From assembly GCA_964650405.1 (NCBI GenBank), contig CAZYTO010000029.1, positions 1 through 28,705 on the forward strand: 28,705 bases of DNA, given 5' to 3'. This document shows, piece by piece, positions 14,562 to 21,726 of this stretch (within the stretch, counting starts at the first letter, position 1; the number at the start of each line of letters is the position of its first letter). This DNA is from CAZYTO01 sp964650405 (GTDB lineage Bacteria; Acidobacteriota; Thermoanaerobaculia; Gp7-AA8). The notes under the pieces were generated by a model. It searched no databases. It was not told where the DNA came from and saw only the letters and a program-made list of their open reading frames with translations. The translations under genes were made by a program, and so were the position numbers.

Positions 14562-16006
14562 CGTGGCTTCGTCGCCGGGTGGCGGCGTGCCTGCCGGGGC
14601 TGGCGCTGCTGGGCATGGCGCTGCCGGCCTTCGCCCATGTCGGCAGCCCCAACGCCTTCTTCGACGGCAATGCCGGCCCGTATCCGATCCGCGTGGTGGT
14701 GAAGCAGCCCGGTGTCGTGCCGGGGCTGGCAGACATCACCGTGCGGACGCCGGCCGAAGCTGAGCGTGTCGCGGTCAAACCGGTCAAGTGGGACATCGGC
14801 GAAGCGGGCTCGCCGCCCGCCGATGACGCGGCGCGGATCGCCGGTGACCCCGGCGCGTGGACGGCCAGCCTCTGGCTGATGTCCCGCGGGTCGTACTCGA
14901 TCTACGTCGACGTCGACGGCACCAAAGGCCGGGGGCGGGCCATCGTTCCGGTGACGGCAGTGGCCACGCAACGGCTGCCCATGCCGAAGGTTCTGTCTTT
15001 GCTGCTTGTGGCCATGGGGGCGTTGCTCGTCGTTGGCGCGATCTCGCTGGCCGGAGCCGGTGCGCGCGAAGCCGTGCTTCCGCCGGGCCGGCCGGTCGAT
15101 GCCGCGCACCGCTTCCGGGGAAGGATCTCCTTGGGAGCGGGCGCCCTGATCGTGCTCCTGCTCGTGGCACGCGGCAACGCCTGGTGGAACGAGGTCGACG
15201 CCGAGTACCGCAAGCTCCTGTTCAAGCCGCTGCACATCACCACGAAGGTCGGCAGCGGGGGCATCCTCGATCTCGACATCGACGACCCCGAATGGCGCAA
15301 TCACGCCGGCCGCTTCACGCCGCTCATGCCCGATCACGGAAAGCTCATGCACCTCTTCCTCATCCGGGAAGACAGGACCGCCATCGCCCACCTTCACCCC
15401 CAGGCCCTGGCGCGCGACCACTTCCGGGCTGCGGTGCCGCCGCTTCCGCCAGGGAGCTATCGCGTCTTTGCCGACGTCACGCACGAAAGCGGCTTCGCCC
15501 AGACGCTCGTGGACCGCGTCGACGTCGGCGCAGCGGCGCCGGCGATGAGCGACCCCGACGATGCTGCGTATACCTCCGCAGAATCAGCGACCAGCGATCG
15601 GCGGCCGGCGAAAAGCGAACCGCGACCAGCGGCCAACGGTTCCGTCGTCATGCTCTCGCCTGCCTCCCTCCCCGCGAACCGGGAGGCCGACCTGTGCTTT
15701 CGCGTCCCCGGCGTCATCGAGCCCTACATGGGCATGGCCGGCCACGCCGTCATCGTCAGCGACGACTTCTCCGTCTTCGTGCACCTCCATCCCATGGGAT
15801 CGGTGTCGATGGCCAGCCAGATGAAATTCGCCGAGCGCGACAAACTGCCTCACGACATGAGCGCCATGACGACGCCCATGACCGGCGGTGACGGTACGGT
15901 CTCCTTCCCCTACGCCTTCCCGAAACGGGGGAGGTATCACATCTGGGTCCAGTCGAAGGTGAACGGCCGGATCGTCACCGGCGCGTTCGTCGTCGACGCG
16001 ACGTAG
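14558..16006 (+). CDS. Membrane-anchored His/Met-rich protein with two HLHP modules, possible copper-binding
   Basis: A 482-residue protein. A signal peptide ends at AFA (26). The mature N-terminus starts AHVGSPNAFFDGNAGPYPIRV, a periplasmic beta-domain opening whose first residues include a histidine. Two hydrophobic segments (about 144-168 and 189-205) anchor it. Two similar modules follow: H260-GKLMH265 with IAHLHP (277-281), and M391-G-M-A-G-H396 with FVHLHPMG (407-414). A Met/His stretch (430-442, PHDMSAMTTPM) comes after. HLHP modules with nearby Met suggest Cu(I) or related metal binding. A Pro/Ser/Arg linker (residues 344-361) between the modules is encoded by a heptamer array. The start is the ATG in the ATGA overlap with the upstream gene; the frame stays open farther upstream but only inside that gene. 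Confidence 0.85.
   Translation: MTWLRRRVAACLPGLALLGMALPAFAHVGSPNAFFDGNAGPYPIRVVVKQPGVVPGLADITVRTPAEAERVAVKPVKWDIGEAGSPPADDAARIAGDPGAWTASLWLMSRGSYSIYVDVDGTKGRGRAIVPVTAVATQRLPMPKVLSLLLVAMGALLVVGAISLAGAGAREAVLPPGRPVDAAHRFRGRISLGAGALIVLLLVARGNAWWNEVDAEYRKLLFKPLHITTKVGSGGILDLDIDDPEWRNHAGRFTPLMPDHGKLMHLFLIREDRTAIAHLHPQALARDHFRAAVPPLPPGSYRVFADVTHESGFAQTLVDRVDVGAAAPAMSDPDDAAYTSAESATSDRRPAKSEPRPAANGSVVMLSPASLPANREADLCFRVPGVIEPYMGMAGHAVIVSDDFSVFVHLHPMGSVSMASQMKFAERDKLPHDMSAMTTPMTGGDGTVSFPYAFPKRGRYHIWVQSKVNGRIVTGAFVVDAT
15585..15640. repeat. Heptamer array inside a coding sequence
   Basis: Eight consecutive 7-mers related to CAGCGAC (variants CAGCGAT, CGGCGAA, AAGCGAA, CCGCGAC, CAGCGGC) lie inside the HLHP protein gene and encode the interdomain linker. 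No inverted arm is evident. Confidence 0.7.
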
Positions 16007-16682
16007 CAGCCGTCCCGAAAGTCTTACGCGCGAGCAGGCGCGAATGACTCCTGCCGTCAGGGTCCATCGGGCCGGCGAGGGTTGACGGCCCGGAGCCTCT
16101 CAATCACCGCTCTCCCGGTCCTCTTCTTGAGAAAGTGATGGTCCAGCCGAGAGCCCGACGCGTCCAGCCATGAGCCCGATGCGTCCAGCCGAGAGCCCGA
16201 CGCGTCCAGCCGCCAGCGTGACGCGTCCAGCCGAGAGCCTGACGCGTCCAGCCGAGAGCCTGACGCGTCCAGCCGAGAGCCCGACGCGTCCAGCCGAGAG
16301 CCCGACGTGTCCAGCCGAGAGCCCGACACGTCCAGCCGCCAGCCTGACGCATCCAGCCGTGAGCGCGACGTGTCCAGCCGAGAGCCCGACGCGTCCAGCC
16401 GTCAGCCCAACGCGTCCAGCTGCAGCTTTCTCTGTCCAGCTGCAGCTTTCTCTGTCCAGCTGCAGCTTTCTCTGTCCAGCTGCAGGTTTTCCGGTTGGGC
16501 TACAGATGTACACATCGGAATTATGGAAATCCTCGGGAGCTCGACCCCCTTTTGGGTGCGGCGGTGTGCAGCGATTTGCGCAGCCCGAGAAACGTGTCAC
16601 CTGAGCGAGGGGTGGGTGGGCGTAAGGGGAGCGAAGGGCATCCTTCCCAGAGTGGGGCTTTCTCCTCCAGGATGAACGGCGC
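16007..16682. other. 676-base gene-free region around the minisatellite
   Basis: The flanks (16007-16140 and 16494-16682) hold no convincing gene, RNA or terminator that I can see. Several short open frames run through the centre in both directions, but only because a 21-bp period keeps every frame open; none has a ribosome site or a recognisable domain. The flank from about 16590 is G-rich. Confidence 0.6.
16141..16493. repeat. 21-bp minisatellite (13 units) switching to a 20-bp unit (3 full copies)
   Basis: Thirteen consecutive 21-bp units run from 16141 to 16413: GTCCAGC, CGAGAGC and CCGACGC joined, each third ending in GC. At 16414 the unit changes to a 20-bp one that keeps GTCCAGC and then reads TGCAGCT and TTCTCT. 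Three identical copies follow (16414-16473), then a diverged copy. There are no unique spacers between units, so this is not a CRISPR array. Confidence 0.95.
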
Positions 16683-17153
16683 TCACTCGAACTCGAACCG
16701 CACCCGCGCGCGCAGGTGGCCGAGGATCGCGCCGGTCGTGACGCCGACCGTGTTCCAGATCACGTCATTCACGTCCGCCACGCGGGAGGGGAGAAAGTAC
16801 TGCCACGCCTCGATGGTGCAGGTGAAGGTGAGGCCGGTGAGGATGGTCAGGACGTACGTCTGCACCGTCGGCCGCGAATCGGTGTAGAGCGTGAGGAAGA
16901 GGAGGAAGGCCCACGGCACGAAGAGCAGGACGTTGGCGATGATGGGCACGAGGATGAGGGCCACGACGTTGGTGCCGACCGGCTTGCGCTCGATGTGATG
17001 CCAGAGGTTCCGCACTTCCTCGAAGGGGACGGGCTCGAGGTTCGAGTAGCTCTTGCCTGCCGTGCGGATCGTGCCGATGAGGATCAGGGCGGTCGTGAGC
17101 AGCAGCAGGAGCACGGTGACCGGCCGGCGGATGGTGATGGTCGTGGTGCTCAT
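16683..17153 (-). CDS. VanZ-like family membrane protein
   Basis: A 156-residue membrane protein with about four hydrophobic segments. The VanZ signature is visible: NVLLFVPWAFLL in the second helix region, then EAWQYFLPSRVADVNDVIWNTVG, matching the E..Q...R..D..D...N..G pattern of the family. VanZ proteins are small integral membrane proteins. VanZ itself gives low-level teicoplanin resistance, but most family members are uncharacterised and this one should not be read as a resistance gene. It starts 22 bases after the RodA stop on the same strand, so it is probably the last gene of that transcript, with a link to envelope synthesis. Confidence 0.85.
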   Translation of the reverse strand: MSTTTITIRRPVTVLLLLLTTALILIGTIRTAGKSYSNLEPVPFEEVRNLWHHIERKPVGTNVVALILVPIIANVLLFVPWAFLLFLTLYTDSRPTVQTYVLTILTGLTFTCTIEAWQYFLPSRVADVNDVIWNTVGVTTGAILGHLRARVRFEFE

Positions 17154-17175
17154 CGATGCCTGCCTCGGCCGCCCG

Positions 17176-18267
17176 TTAGACGTTCACGAACTTCCGGAAG
17201 TCCACGTTGAGAATCAGTCCGATGGACATGAAGAACATCATCGTGGCCGAGCCGCCGTAGGAAATGAGCGGCAGGGGAATGCCGGTCACCGGAAGCAGGC
17301 CGATCTGCATGCCCACGTTGATGATGATGTGGTAGATGAAGAAACAGATGAGGGCCAGCACGAGGAACGTGCCGCCGCGGTCGCGCGACTGCTTGGCCAC
17401 CGACAACGACTCGATGATGAGGAAGAGGTAGAGCACCAGCACGGTGAGCACGCCGACGAAGCCCCACTCCTCGCCGAGCACGGAGAAGATGAAGTCGGTG
17501 TGGCGGGCCGGGAGGTATTCCAGGTTCACCTGCGTCCCGTGCAGGAAGCCCTTGCCCATGATGCCGCCGGAGCCGGTGGCGATCTTGGCCTGCATGACCT
17601 GGTAGCCCGAGCCGAGCGGGTCGCGCGCCGGATCGAGGAAGATTTTGATCCGCTCCTTCTGGAAGGGCTTCAGAAAGTGCCAGCCGATTGGCGCGATGAT
17701 CAGCCCGCAGAGGATGAGCACGAGCCAGTACCGCGGCTTGATCCCGCCGAAGAACATGGCCACGCCCACCAGCGGGAGGAATGCCGCGGCCGACCCGAAC
17801 GCGGGCTGGACGGCGATGAGCACCGCCGGAAAGCCGATGAGCGCCATCACGATGAGGAAGTTGCGCAGGTCGAGGTAGGCCCGGTCGTTCGAGTCGAAGT
17901 ACTTGGCCAGGAGCAGGGCCGTGAAGATCTTCATGAACTCCGCTGGCTGGAACTGGAACGAGCCGACGTGGATCCACGACTTCACGTGCCGCGTCACCCG
18001 CCCGTAGATAAGCACGTAGCCCAGCAGCACGATGCCGAATCCGTAGAGAAAGGGTGAGGCTTCCAGCAGCAGGCGATAGTCGATGAAGAGGCAGGCCAGC
18101 ATGAGGACGATGCCGATGGCCGTCCACACGAGCTGCCTGTGAAACAGCGGCGCCTCCGGTCCGAAGTGCGTGGCGCTGTACACGAGCATGCAGCCGATCC
18201 CCGCTAGGAGCAGCGCCGTGATCAAGAGGTTCAGGTCCAGACGAGAGAAGGTGCGGGAGAAAGACAT
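17176..18267 (-). CDS. rodA: RodA, peptidoglycan glycosyltransferase of the elongation machinery (SEDS family)
   Basis: A 363-residue polytopic SEDS-family protein of usual RodA length. It starts with a hydrophobic helix (NLLITALLLAGIGCMLVYSAT) and shows the family core: a WIHVGSFQFQPAEFMKI stretch, QPAFGSAAAFLPLVGVAMFF, GKGFLHGTQVNLEYLPARHTDFIFSV (in two parts), EEWGFVG and the C-terminal GIPLPLISYGGSATM. It polymerises glycan from lipid II during cell elongation together with a class B PBP, implying a rod-shaped cell. The usual mreBCD and PBP2 partners are not in the window; the gene instead sits between a TonB-like gene and a VanZ-like gene. Its Shine-Dalgarno is poor. Confidence 0.95.
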   Translation of the reverse strand: MSFSRTFSRLDLNLLITALLLAGIGCMLVYSATHFGPEAPLFHRQLVWTAIGIVLMLACLFIDYRLLLEASPFLYGFGIVLLGYVLIYGRVTRHVKSWIHVGSFQFQPAEFMKIFTALLLAKYFDSNDRAYLDLRNFLIVMALIGFPAVLIAVQPAFGSAAAFLPLVGVAMFFGGIKPRYWLVLILCGLIIAPIGWHFLKPFQKERIKIFLDPARDPLGSGYQVMQAKIATGSGGIMGKGFLHGTQVNLEYLPARHTDFIFSVLGEEWGFVGVLTVLVLYLFLIIESLSVAKQSRDRGGTFLVLALICFFIYHIIINVGMQIGLLPVTGIPLPLISYGGSATMMFFMSIGLILNVDFRKFVNV

Positions 18268-18307
18268 GTACGCCGTAAGAGTCTAGCGTGAAGGAAGCGG
18301 GATCAAT

Positions 18308-18390
18308 GCCAGGAAGGTGTGCCGGAGGGAGGCGCCGGGCGGGACTGCCTGTCGGCCGGCCTGCTTCTCGACCTCGCCGCCCTTCCAGGC
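18308..18390. repeat. Weak inverted repeat element between TonB-like and rodA genes
   Basis: GCCAGGAAGG (18308-18317) is repeated inversely as CCTTCCAGGC (18381-18390) with one mismatch. The G-rich left side shows loose 8-nt near-repeats. It resembles the other elements in the window but is less regular. Confidence 0.4.
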
Positions 18391-18402
18391 TGCCGCGGAC
18401 CG

Positions 18403-19419
18403 CTACCGCTTCGGCGGTTCCTGGTTGTAGAAGAACATGCAGGTCACCCGCTCGGTCTCTTCGGGGAAATCCTTTGGAAGGGGAGCCAGCGGCGACGACA
18501 GCTCGATGGCCTTCTTGGCGGCGAAATCGTAGGGAGGGATGCCCGAGCTGCTGAGGATGGTGATGTCGGTGAGGTGTCCGTCGCGGTGGATGGTGAAGCG
18601 GATGGTGACGACGCCCTTGAGGCCGGTCTGCAGGAGGGGCATGGGCATGTTCGCGTACCAGTTCACGCGAATGCGATTGACCATCCCCTCGGCGTACTCG
18701 CCCCAGTCATACCACTGCGTTTCGAACGAGAGGGGACCTTCGGCGGCGTAGCCTTTCTCGCCCCCAGCCTGGCCGAGATCGAGGCCTTGCTGTCCGCCGC
18801 CGAGGGAGGCGACCTTGCCGACTTCCCGGATGGCCTGGCGGAGGTTCAGAGGCGCCGCATTCGCCTGGGCTCCCCGGTACGGCTGCATCGACGGGGACGA
18901 CGCCTGCTGCTGCGCGCCCGGCGTGCTCTGTTGCATCAGCTCCTGCGTGGCGTTCGCGGCCTGCTGCGCGGCCTGCTGGGAAGTCTGCGGCTGTTGCTGC
19001 TGCGGCGCCTGCTGGATGGAGGGCGACGGCGCCTGCGCGCGGCGGCCGTCCCCGGCCGAATGCGGCGGAACGAACAGGGTGTTGTTTTCACCAGGCCGCT
19101 GCGTGGGCTGGTCGCCGGTCGGCTTGGGCATCGACGCCTTGCGGTTCGCGTCGGAGAGCGGCGCGTTGAGCGGGGACGTCTTCGTCGCCGCGCCGGGAGC
19201 CTCGGTGAAGTCCTTCGGCGGCTGCCGCATCAACTGGACGAAGCGGAGATTGTCCGTGGCCACGGGCGCGCTGGCCGCCACGGGCTTGTACGTCATGATG
19301 ACCCAGATGAAGAAGAGGACATGGAGGACGAGGGACACGACCACCGACCACGGGATGCGGATGCCGCCGGTGGCTTCAGGAGGGGCGTCGTCGATGAGAA
19401 ATTCGAGGTTTTCTTGCAT
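18403..19419 (-). CDS. TonB-like energy transducer protein
   Basis: A 338-residue protein with a short cytosolic N-terminus, one transmembrane helix (about 22-43) and the TonB-type S29-x3-H33 pattern in that helix. The periplasmic part is long, and a Gln/Ala-rich stretch (PQQQQPQTSQQAAQQAANA) lies in its middle. The last 90-100 residues form a TonB C-terminal domain (NWYANMPMP, LKGVVTIRFTIHRDGHLTD, then FAAKKAIELSSP). This would couple the proton gradient to outer-membrane receptors, or serve a related envelope task. I chose ATG 19419 because it directly precedes the conserved N-terminal region and AGGCGG lies just upstream; an open stretch upstream of it carries no recognisable protein. ExbB/ExbD are not in the window. 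Confidence 0.88.
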   Translation of the reverse strand: MQENLEFLIDDAPPEATGGIRIPWSVVVSLVLHVLFFIWVIMTYKPVAASAPVATDNLRFVQLMRQPPKDFTEAPGAATKTSPLNAPLSDANRKASMPKPTGDQPTQRPGENNTLFVPPHSAGDGRRAQAPSPSIQQAPQQQQPQTSQQAAQQAANATQELMQQSTPGAQQQASSPSMQPYRGAQANAAPLNLRQAIREVGKVASLGGGQQGLDLGQAGGEKGYAAEGPLSFETQWYDWGEYAEGMVNRIRVNWYANMPMPLLQTGLKGVVTIRFTIHRDGHLTDITILSSSGIPPYDFAAKKAIELSSPLAPLPKDFPEETERVTCMFFYNQEPPKR

Positions 19420-19504
19420 CCGCCTGTGAGTACGCCGCCCGGGCCGATTCGTAGAAGGTGAGACGGCCGGGATTTCTTCCAAGTTTCGGGGGTAGACTCG
19501 CGTC

Positions 19505-19981
19505 GTGACTGCTACGCCTTTGAGCCGTTTCACGGCGCTCGCGCTCGCCGGGTTTTCCGCCACGATTCTCGGCGCCGCGGCGGCCTGTTCCTGGCTCGTC
19601 GCGCACGGCTGGCCGGCGCAATGGCGCATGCTGTTTCGCCTGGTCTGTCACGGGATCCCCTCGCGCTGCCTGCTGCTATTCGGTGTTCGCATGCCGATCT
19701 GTGCGCGCTGCACGGCCATCTACCTCGGACTGATCGCCGGCGCGGCCGCTTTTCGGTTCCTTCCCCGGATGAGCGAGATGGCCGCCCGGGTCATCGCCGT
19801 GATCGCCGCACTGCCCATGGCGCTCGACGGCGGGACGCAGCTCGTCCGGCTTCGGGAGAGCACCAACATCCTGCGCGTGGAGACAGGACTGGTAGCCGGA
19901 ATCGCCCTGGCCCTGTGGGTCTTGACCGCCTCACGCGCCGGTGCGTCGGCACATGTTCACCAGACATTTGAATCGTCTTGA
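19505..19981 (+). CDS. DUF2085 family membrane protein
   Basis: A 158-residue membrane protein with about four hydrophobic helices. The DUF2085 pattern is clear: CHGIPSR, then PICARCTAIYLG with a CxxC pair, then MALDGGTQLVRLRESTN and RVETGLVAGI. The CH...R and CaRC...Y features suggest a metal or redox site, but no function is established. The start is GTG at 19505; no ATG precedes the first helix, and the Shine-Dalgarno is weak. It is divergent from the TonB-like gene (85 bases between starts) and ends 67 bases before the DUF4388 gene. Confidence 0.85.
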   Translation: MTATPLSRFTALALAGFSATILGAAAACSWLVAHGWPAQWRMLFRLVCHGIPSRCLLLFGVRMPICARCTAIYLGLIAGAAAFRFLPRMSEMAARVIAVIAALPMALDGGTQLVRLRESTNILRVETGLVAGIALALWVLTASRAGASAHVHQTFESS

Positions 19982-20006
19982 CGGGCCATTCACAGTCGTT
20001 TACGCT
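19978..20006 (+). promoter_or_regulatory. Candidate sigma-70 promoter for the DUF4388 gene
   Basis: TTGACG (19978-19983, five of six to consensus), a 17-base spacer, then TACGCT (20001-20006, weak). It lies about 45 bases before the ATG at 20049, and the -35 overlaps the stop of the DUF2085 gene. Confidence 0.4.
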
Positions 20007-20048
20007 TCGGCGCACCTTCATCAATGCAAGTCTCTCGGTCGGAGTGAA

Positions 20049-20864
20049 ATGGCTTTCCAGGGATCACTCAAAGAGCTGCCGCTGCCGGACATCATCCAGC
20101 TCGTCAGCGTCTCCGGAAAAACGGGCAAGTTCACCCTCACTCGCGACGCCGATCGAGGCTACATCTATCTGAAAAACGGGCAGATGGTGCACTCCGTGGT
20201 GGGCGAGCTCGTCGGCGAGGAGGCGATCTACGCCCTGGCCATCTGGAATCAGGGCGAGTTTCAGTTCAACCCCGGCGAGGAGCCCGAGCGCCAGACCATC
20301 ACCAAGTCGAACACGAACCTGCTCATGGAGGCCGCGCGGCGTCTCGATGAATGGCGCGTGCTCTCCAAGAAGATCCCCTCGGTCGACTACGTGCCGGAGC
20401 TGCGCGTCCGCGAGAACCGCCACGAACAGATCACCCTCAATCCGCAGGAATGGACGCTGGTGACGAAGATCGACGGCAATCGCTCGATTACGGAGATCGG
20501 ACGGGCTCTGGGCATCTCGTCGTTCGATGTGGCCAAGATCCTGTACGGGATGATCACGGCCGAACTGGTCGCGTTAAAAAAAAAATCTAGCCGCCTCGGA
20601 GGCAACGACGAGGAGAGCGGCGAGCTAGTCGACCTGGCCGCACGCATCCGCGCCGTGGCCGAGGAGTACATCGGCGACTCCGCGCACAAGACCATCGAGA
20701 AGCACTTCCTCCACGCCCTGGACGGCATCATGAGCGGCGACGGCGAGCGCGCCGTGGACACGATGATCACGGAGCTGGAAAAGGCGGCGTCGCTTCTCCG
20801 CGGGCTGGCCGTCACCGAGCGGCTGCGGTCGCGCATCAGTGAGCTGAGAGCCATGCCGAACTAG
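20049..20864 (+). CDS. DUF4388 domain protein with winged-helix-like middle and helical C-terminus
   Basis: A 271-residue cytosolic protein. Residues 1-100 are a DUF4388 domain: FQGSLKELPLPDIIQLVSVSGKTG, then GYIYLKNGQMVHS and GEFQFNPGE, as found in PatA-like and delta-proteobacterial/acidobacterial signalling proteins. Residues about 125-178 look like a winged-helix segment (TLVTKIDGNRSITEIGRALG, FDVAKILYGMI). After three lysines (177-179) and a charged linker, residues 190-271 are a helical domain. GGAG at 20041-20044 fixes the ATG. The three lysines are encoded by ten consecutive A (20576-20585). A role in two-component-type or motility regulation is inferred from the family. Confidence 0.87.
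   Translation: MAFQGSLKELPLPDIIQLVSVSGKTGKFTLTRDADRGYIYLKNGQMVHSVVGELVGEEAIYALAIWNQGEFQFNPGEEPERQTITKSNTNLLMEAARRLDEWRVLSKKIPSVDYVPELRVRENRHEQITLNPQEWTLVTKIDGNRSITEIGRALGISSFDVAKILYGMITAELVALKKKSSRLGGNDEESGELVDLAARIRAVAEEYIGDSAHKTIEKHFLHALDGIMSGDGERAVDTMITELEKAASLLRGLAVTERLRSRISELRAMPN
20576..20585 (+). other. A10 homopolymer, potential slippage site
   Basis: Ten consecutive A sit inside a GC-rich coding sequence, at the junction between the two halves of the DUF4388 protein. One extra A gives LKKKI and an immediate TAG; one fewer gives a stop 17 codons later. Both outcomes would release a 180-193-residue N-terminal product. Confidence 0.6.
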
Positions 20865-20933
20865 TGGTTAGTGGTGAGTGGTTAGGATGAGGACGATTCG
20901 CTTCTAACCACTAACCACTGGCTTCTAACCACT
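20863..20933. repeat. Heptamer repeat element with inverted arms before tdk
   Basis: The left arm has three 7-mers AGTGGTT/AGTGGTG (20863-20883) and overlaps the stop of the DUF4388 gene (20862-20864). The right arm has four 7-mers CTAACCA with one variant (20904-20931). The arms pair at 15 of 16 positions (20863-20878 with 20904-20919). It may terminate the upstream transcript or shield the tdk leader. Confidence 0.8.
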
Positions 20934-20953
20934 CTCCCACGGAGACCCGAACA

Positions 20954-21553
20954 TTGGACGCTTACAGAGGCGGCTGGATCGAAATCATCGCCGGAGGGAT
21001 GTTCTCCGGAAAGTCGGAAGAGTTGATTCGCCGGCTCCGCCGTGCCGTCATCGCCCGGCAGCGGGTGCAGGTTTTCAAGCCGCTCATCGACGATCGTTTT
21101 TCCTCGGAGGACATCGTCTCGCGCGATGACCGCCGGTTGAAGGCTCTGGCGGTCGGCACCAGCCAGGAGCTCCTCTCCCGTGTCGAGATCGGCATGCAGG
21201 TCGTGGGGATCGACGAGGTGCAGTTTTTCGACGACGGCGTCGTCGAAGTCTGCATGCAGCTCGCCGATGCAGGCATCCGTGTCGTGGCCGCCGGCCTCGA
21301 TCAGGACTACATGCGCCGCCCGTTCGGGCCGATGCCCTCGCTCCTGGCCGTGGCCGAGGAAGTCTCGAAGATGCACGCCGTCTGCGTTCGCTGCCGCGGT
21401 GCGGCCCACTATTCCCAGCGCGTCTCGGGCGGAAACGCGCAGGTGGAAGTAGGGGACTCCGCCTACGAAGCACGGTGCCGGGCCTGCTTCGAGGCTTATA
21501 AAGCCGCACCTGCCGAGCCGCAGCCGGACGTCCAGCTCACCATCACGGCCTAG
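20954..21553 (+). CDS. tdk: Thymidine kinase
   Basis: A 199-residue type II thymidine kinase that phosphorylates thymidine to dTMP in the salvage pathway. Walker A is GGMFSGKS (14-21). The catalytic glutamate is E88 in GIDEVQFF. The lasso/zinc region has two cysteine pairs, C144/C147 and C175/C178, and ends with the usual YEARCRACF. FKPLIDDRF replaces the common FKP..D.RY block and is normal for the family. The start is TTG at 20954 with GGAG at 20941-20944; no ATG or GTG fits the conserved N-terminus. It lies directly after a heptamer hairpin element. Confidence 0.95.
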   Translation: MDAYRGGWIEIIAGGMFSGKSEELIRRLRRAVIARQRVQVFKPLIDDRFSSEDIVSRDDRRLKALAVGTSQELLSRVEIGMQVVGIDEVQFFDDGVVEVCMQLADAGIRVVAAGLDQDYMRRPFGPMPSLLAVAEEVSKMHAVCVRCRGAAHYSQRVSGGNAQVEVGDSAYEARCRACFEAYKAAPAEPQPDVQLTITA

Positions 21554-21596
21554 TCGCTTCCGGGGCTTTGCGCCTAATCGGAAGGATGCGCCGTGA

Positions 21597-21660
21597 CGGA
21601 AGGCCGGAAGGTCAAACGCTGAAACGGCTAGAGGCACGGGCTTCCCTTCCAGCCTTTCCG
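21597..21660. repeat. Inverted repeat element after tdk
   Basis: CGGAAGGCCGGAAGG (21597-21611) pairs with CCTTCCAGCCTTTCCG (21645-21660), with one bulge and one G-T pair. Each arm is two 8-nt near-repeats. It is probably the 3' hairpin of the tdk transcript. Confidence 0.65.
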
Positions 21661-21726
21661 CAATCCCGCCTTCACATTCATCGTCCCATCGGACCTTGTC
21701 TGTAAAGCCTGCCCGCCGAAGCCGCA

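Noticed and set aside
16141..16493. CRISPR array
   Set aside because: Units are contiguous with no unique spacers, the repeat is only 20-21 bp, and no cas genes are present.
16057..16604. Open frames on both strands through the 21-bp repeat
   Set aside because: A period divisible by three keeps all frames open. There is no ribosome site, and most unit differences would change residues.
16494..16682. Possible small RNA or gene remnant after the minisatellite
   Set aside because: There is no clear promoter, stable fold with terminator, or protein similarity that I can support.
18405..18418. UUCG hairpin at the end of the TonB-like gene
   Set aside because: It lies within the last codons of the coding sequence, and the bases are explained by the encoded residues; there is no T-run.
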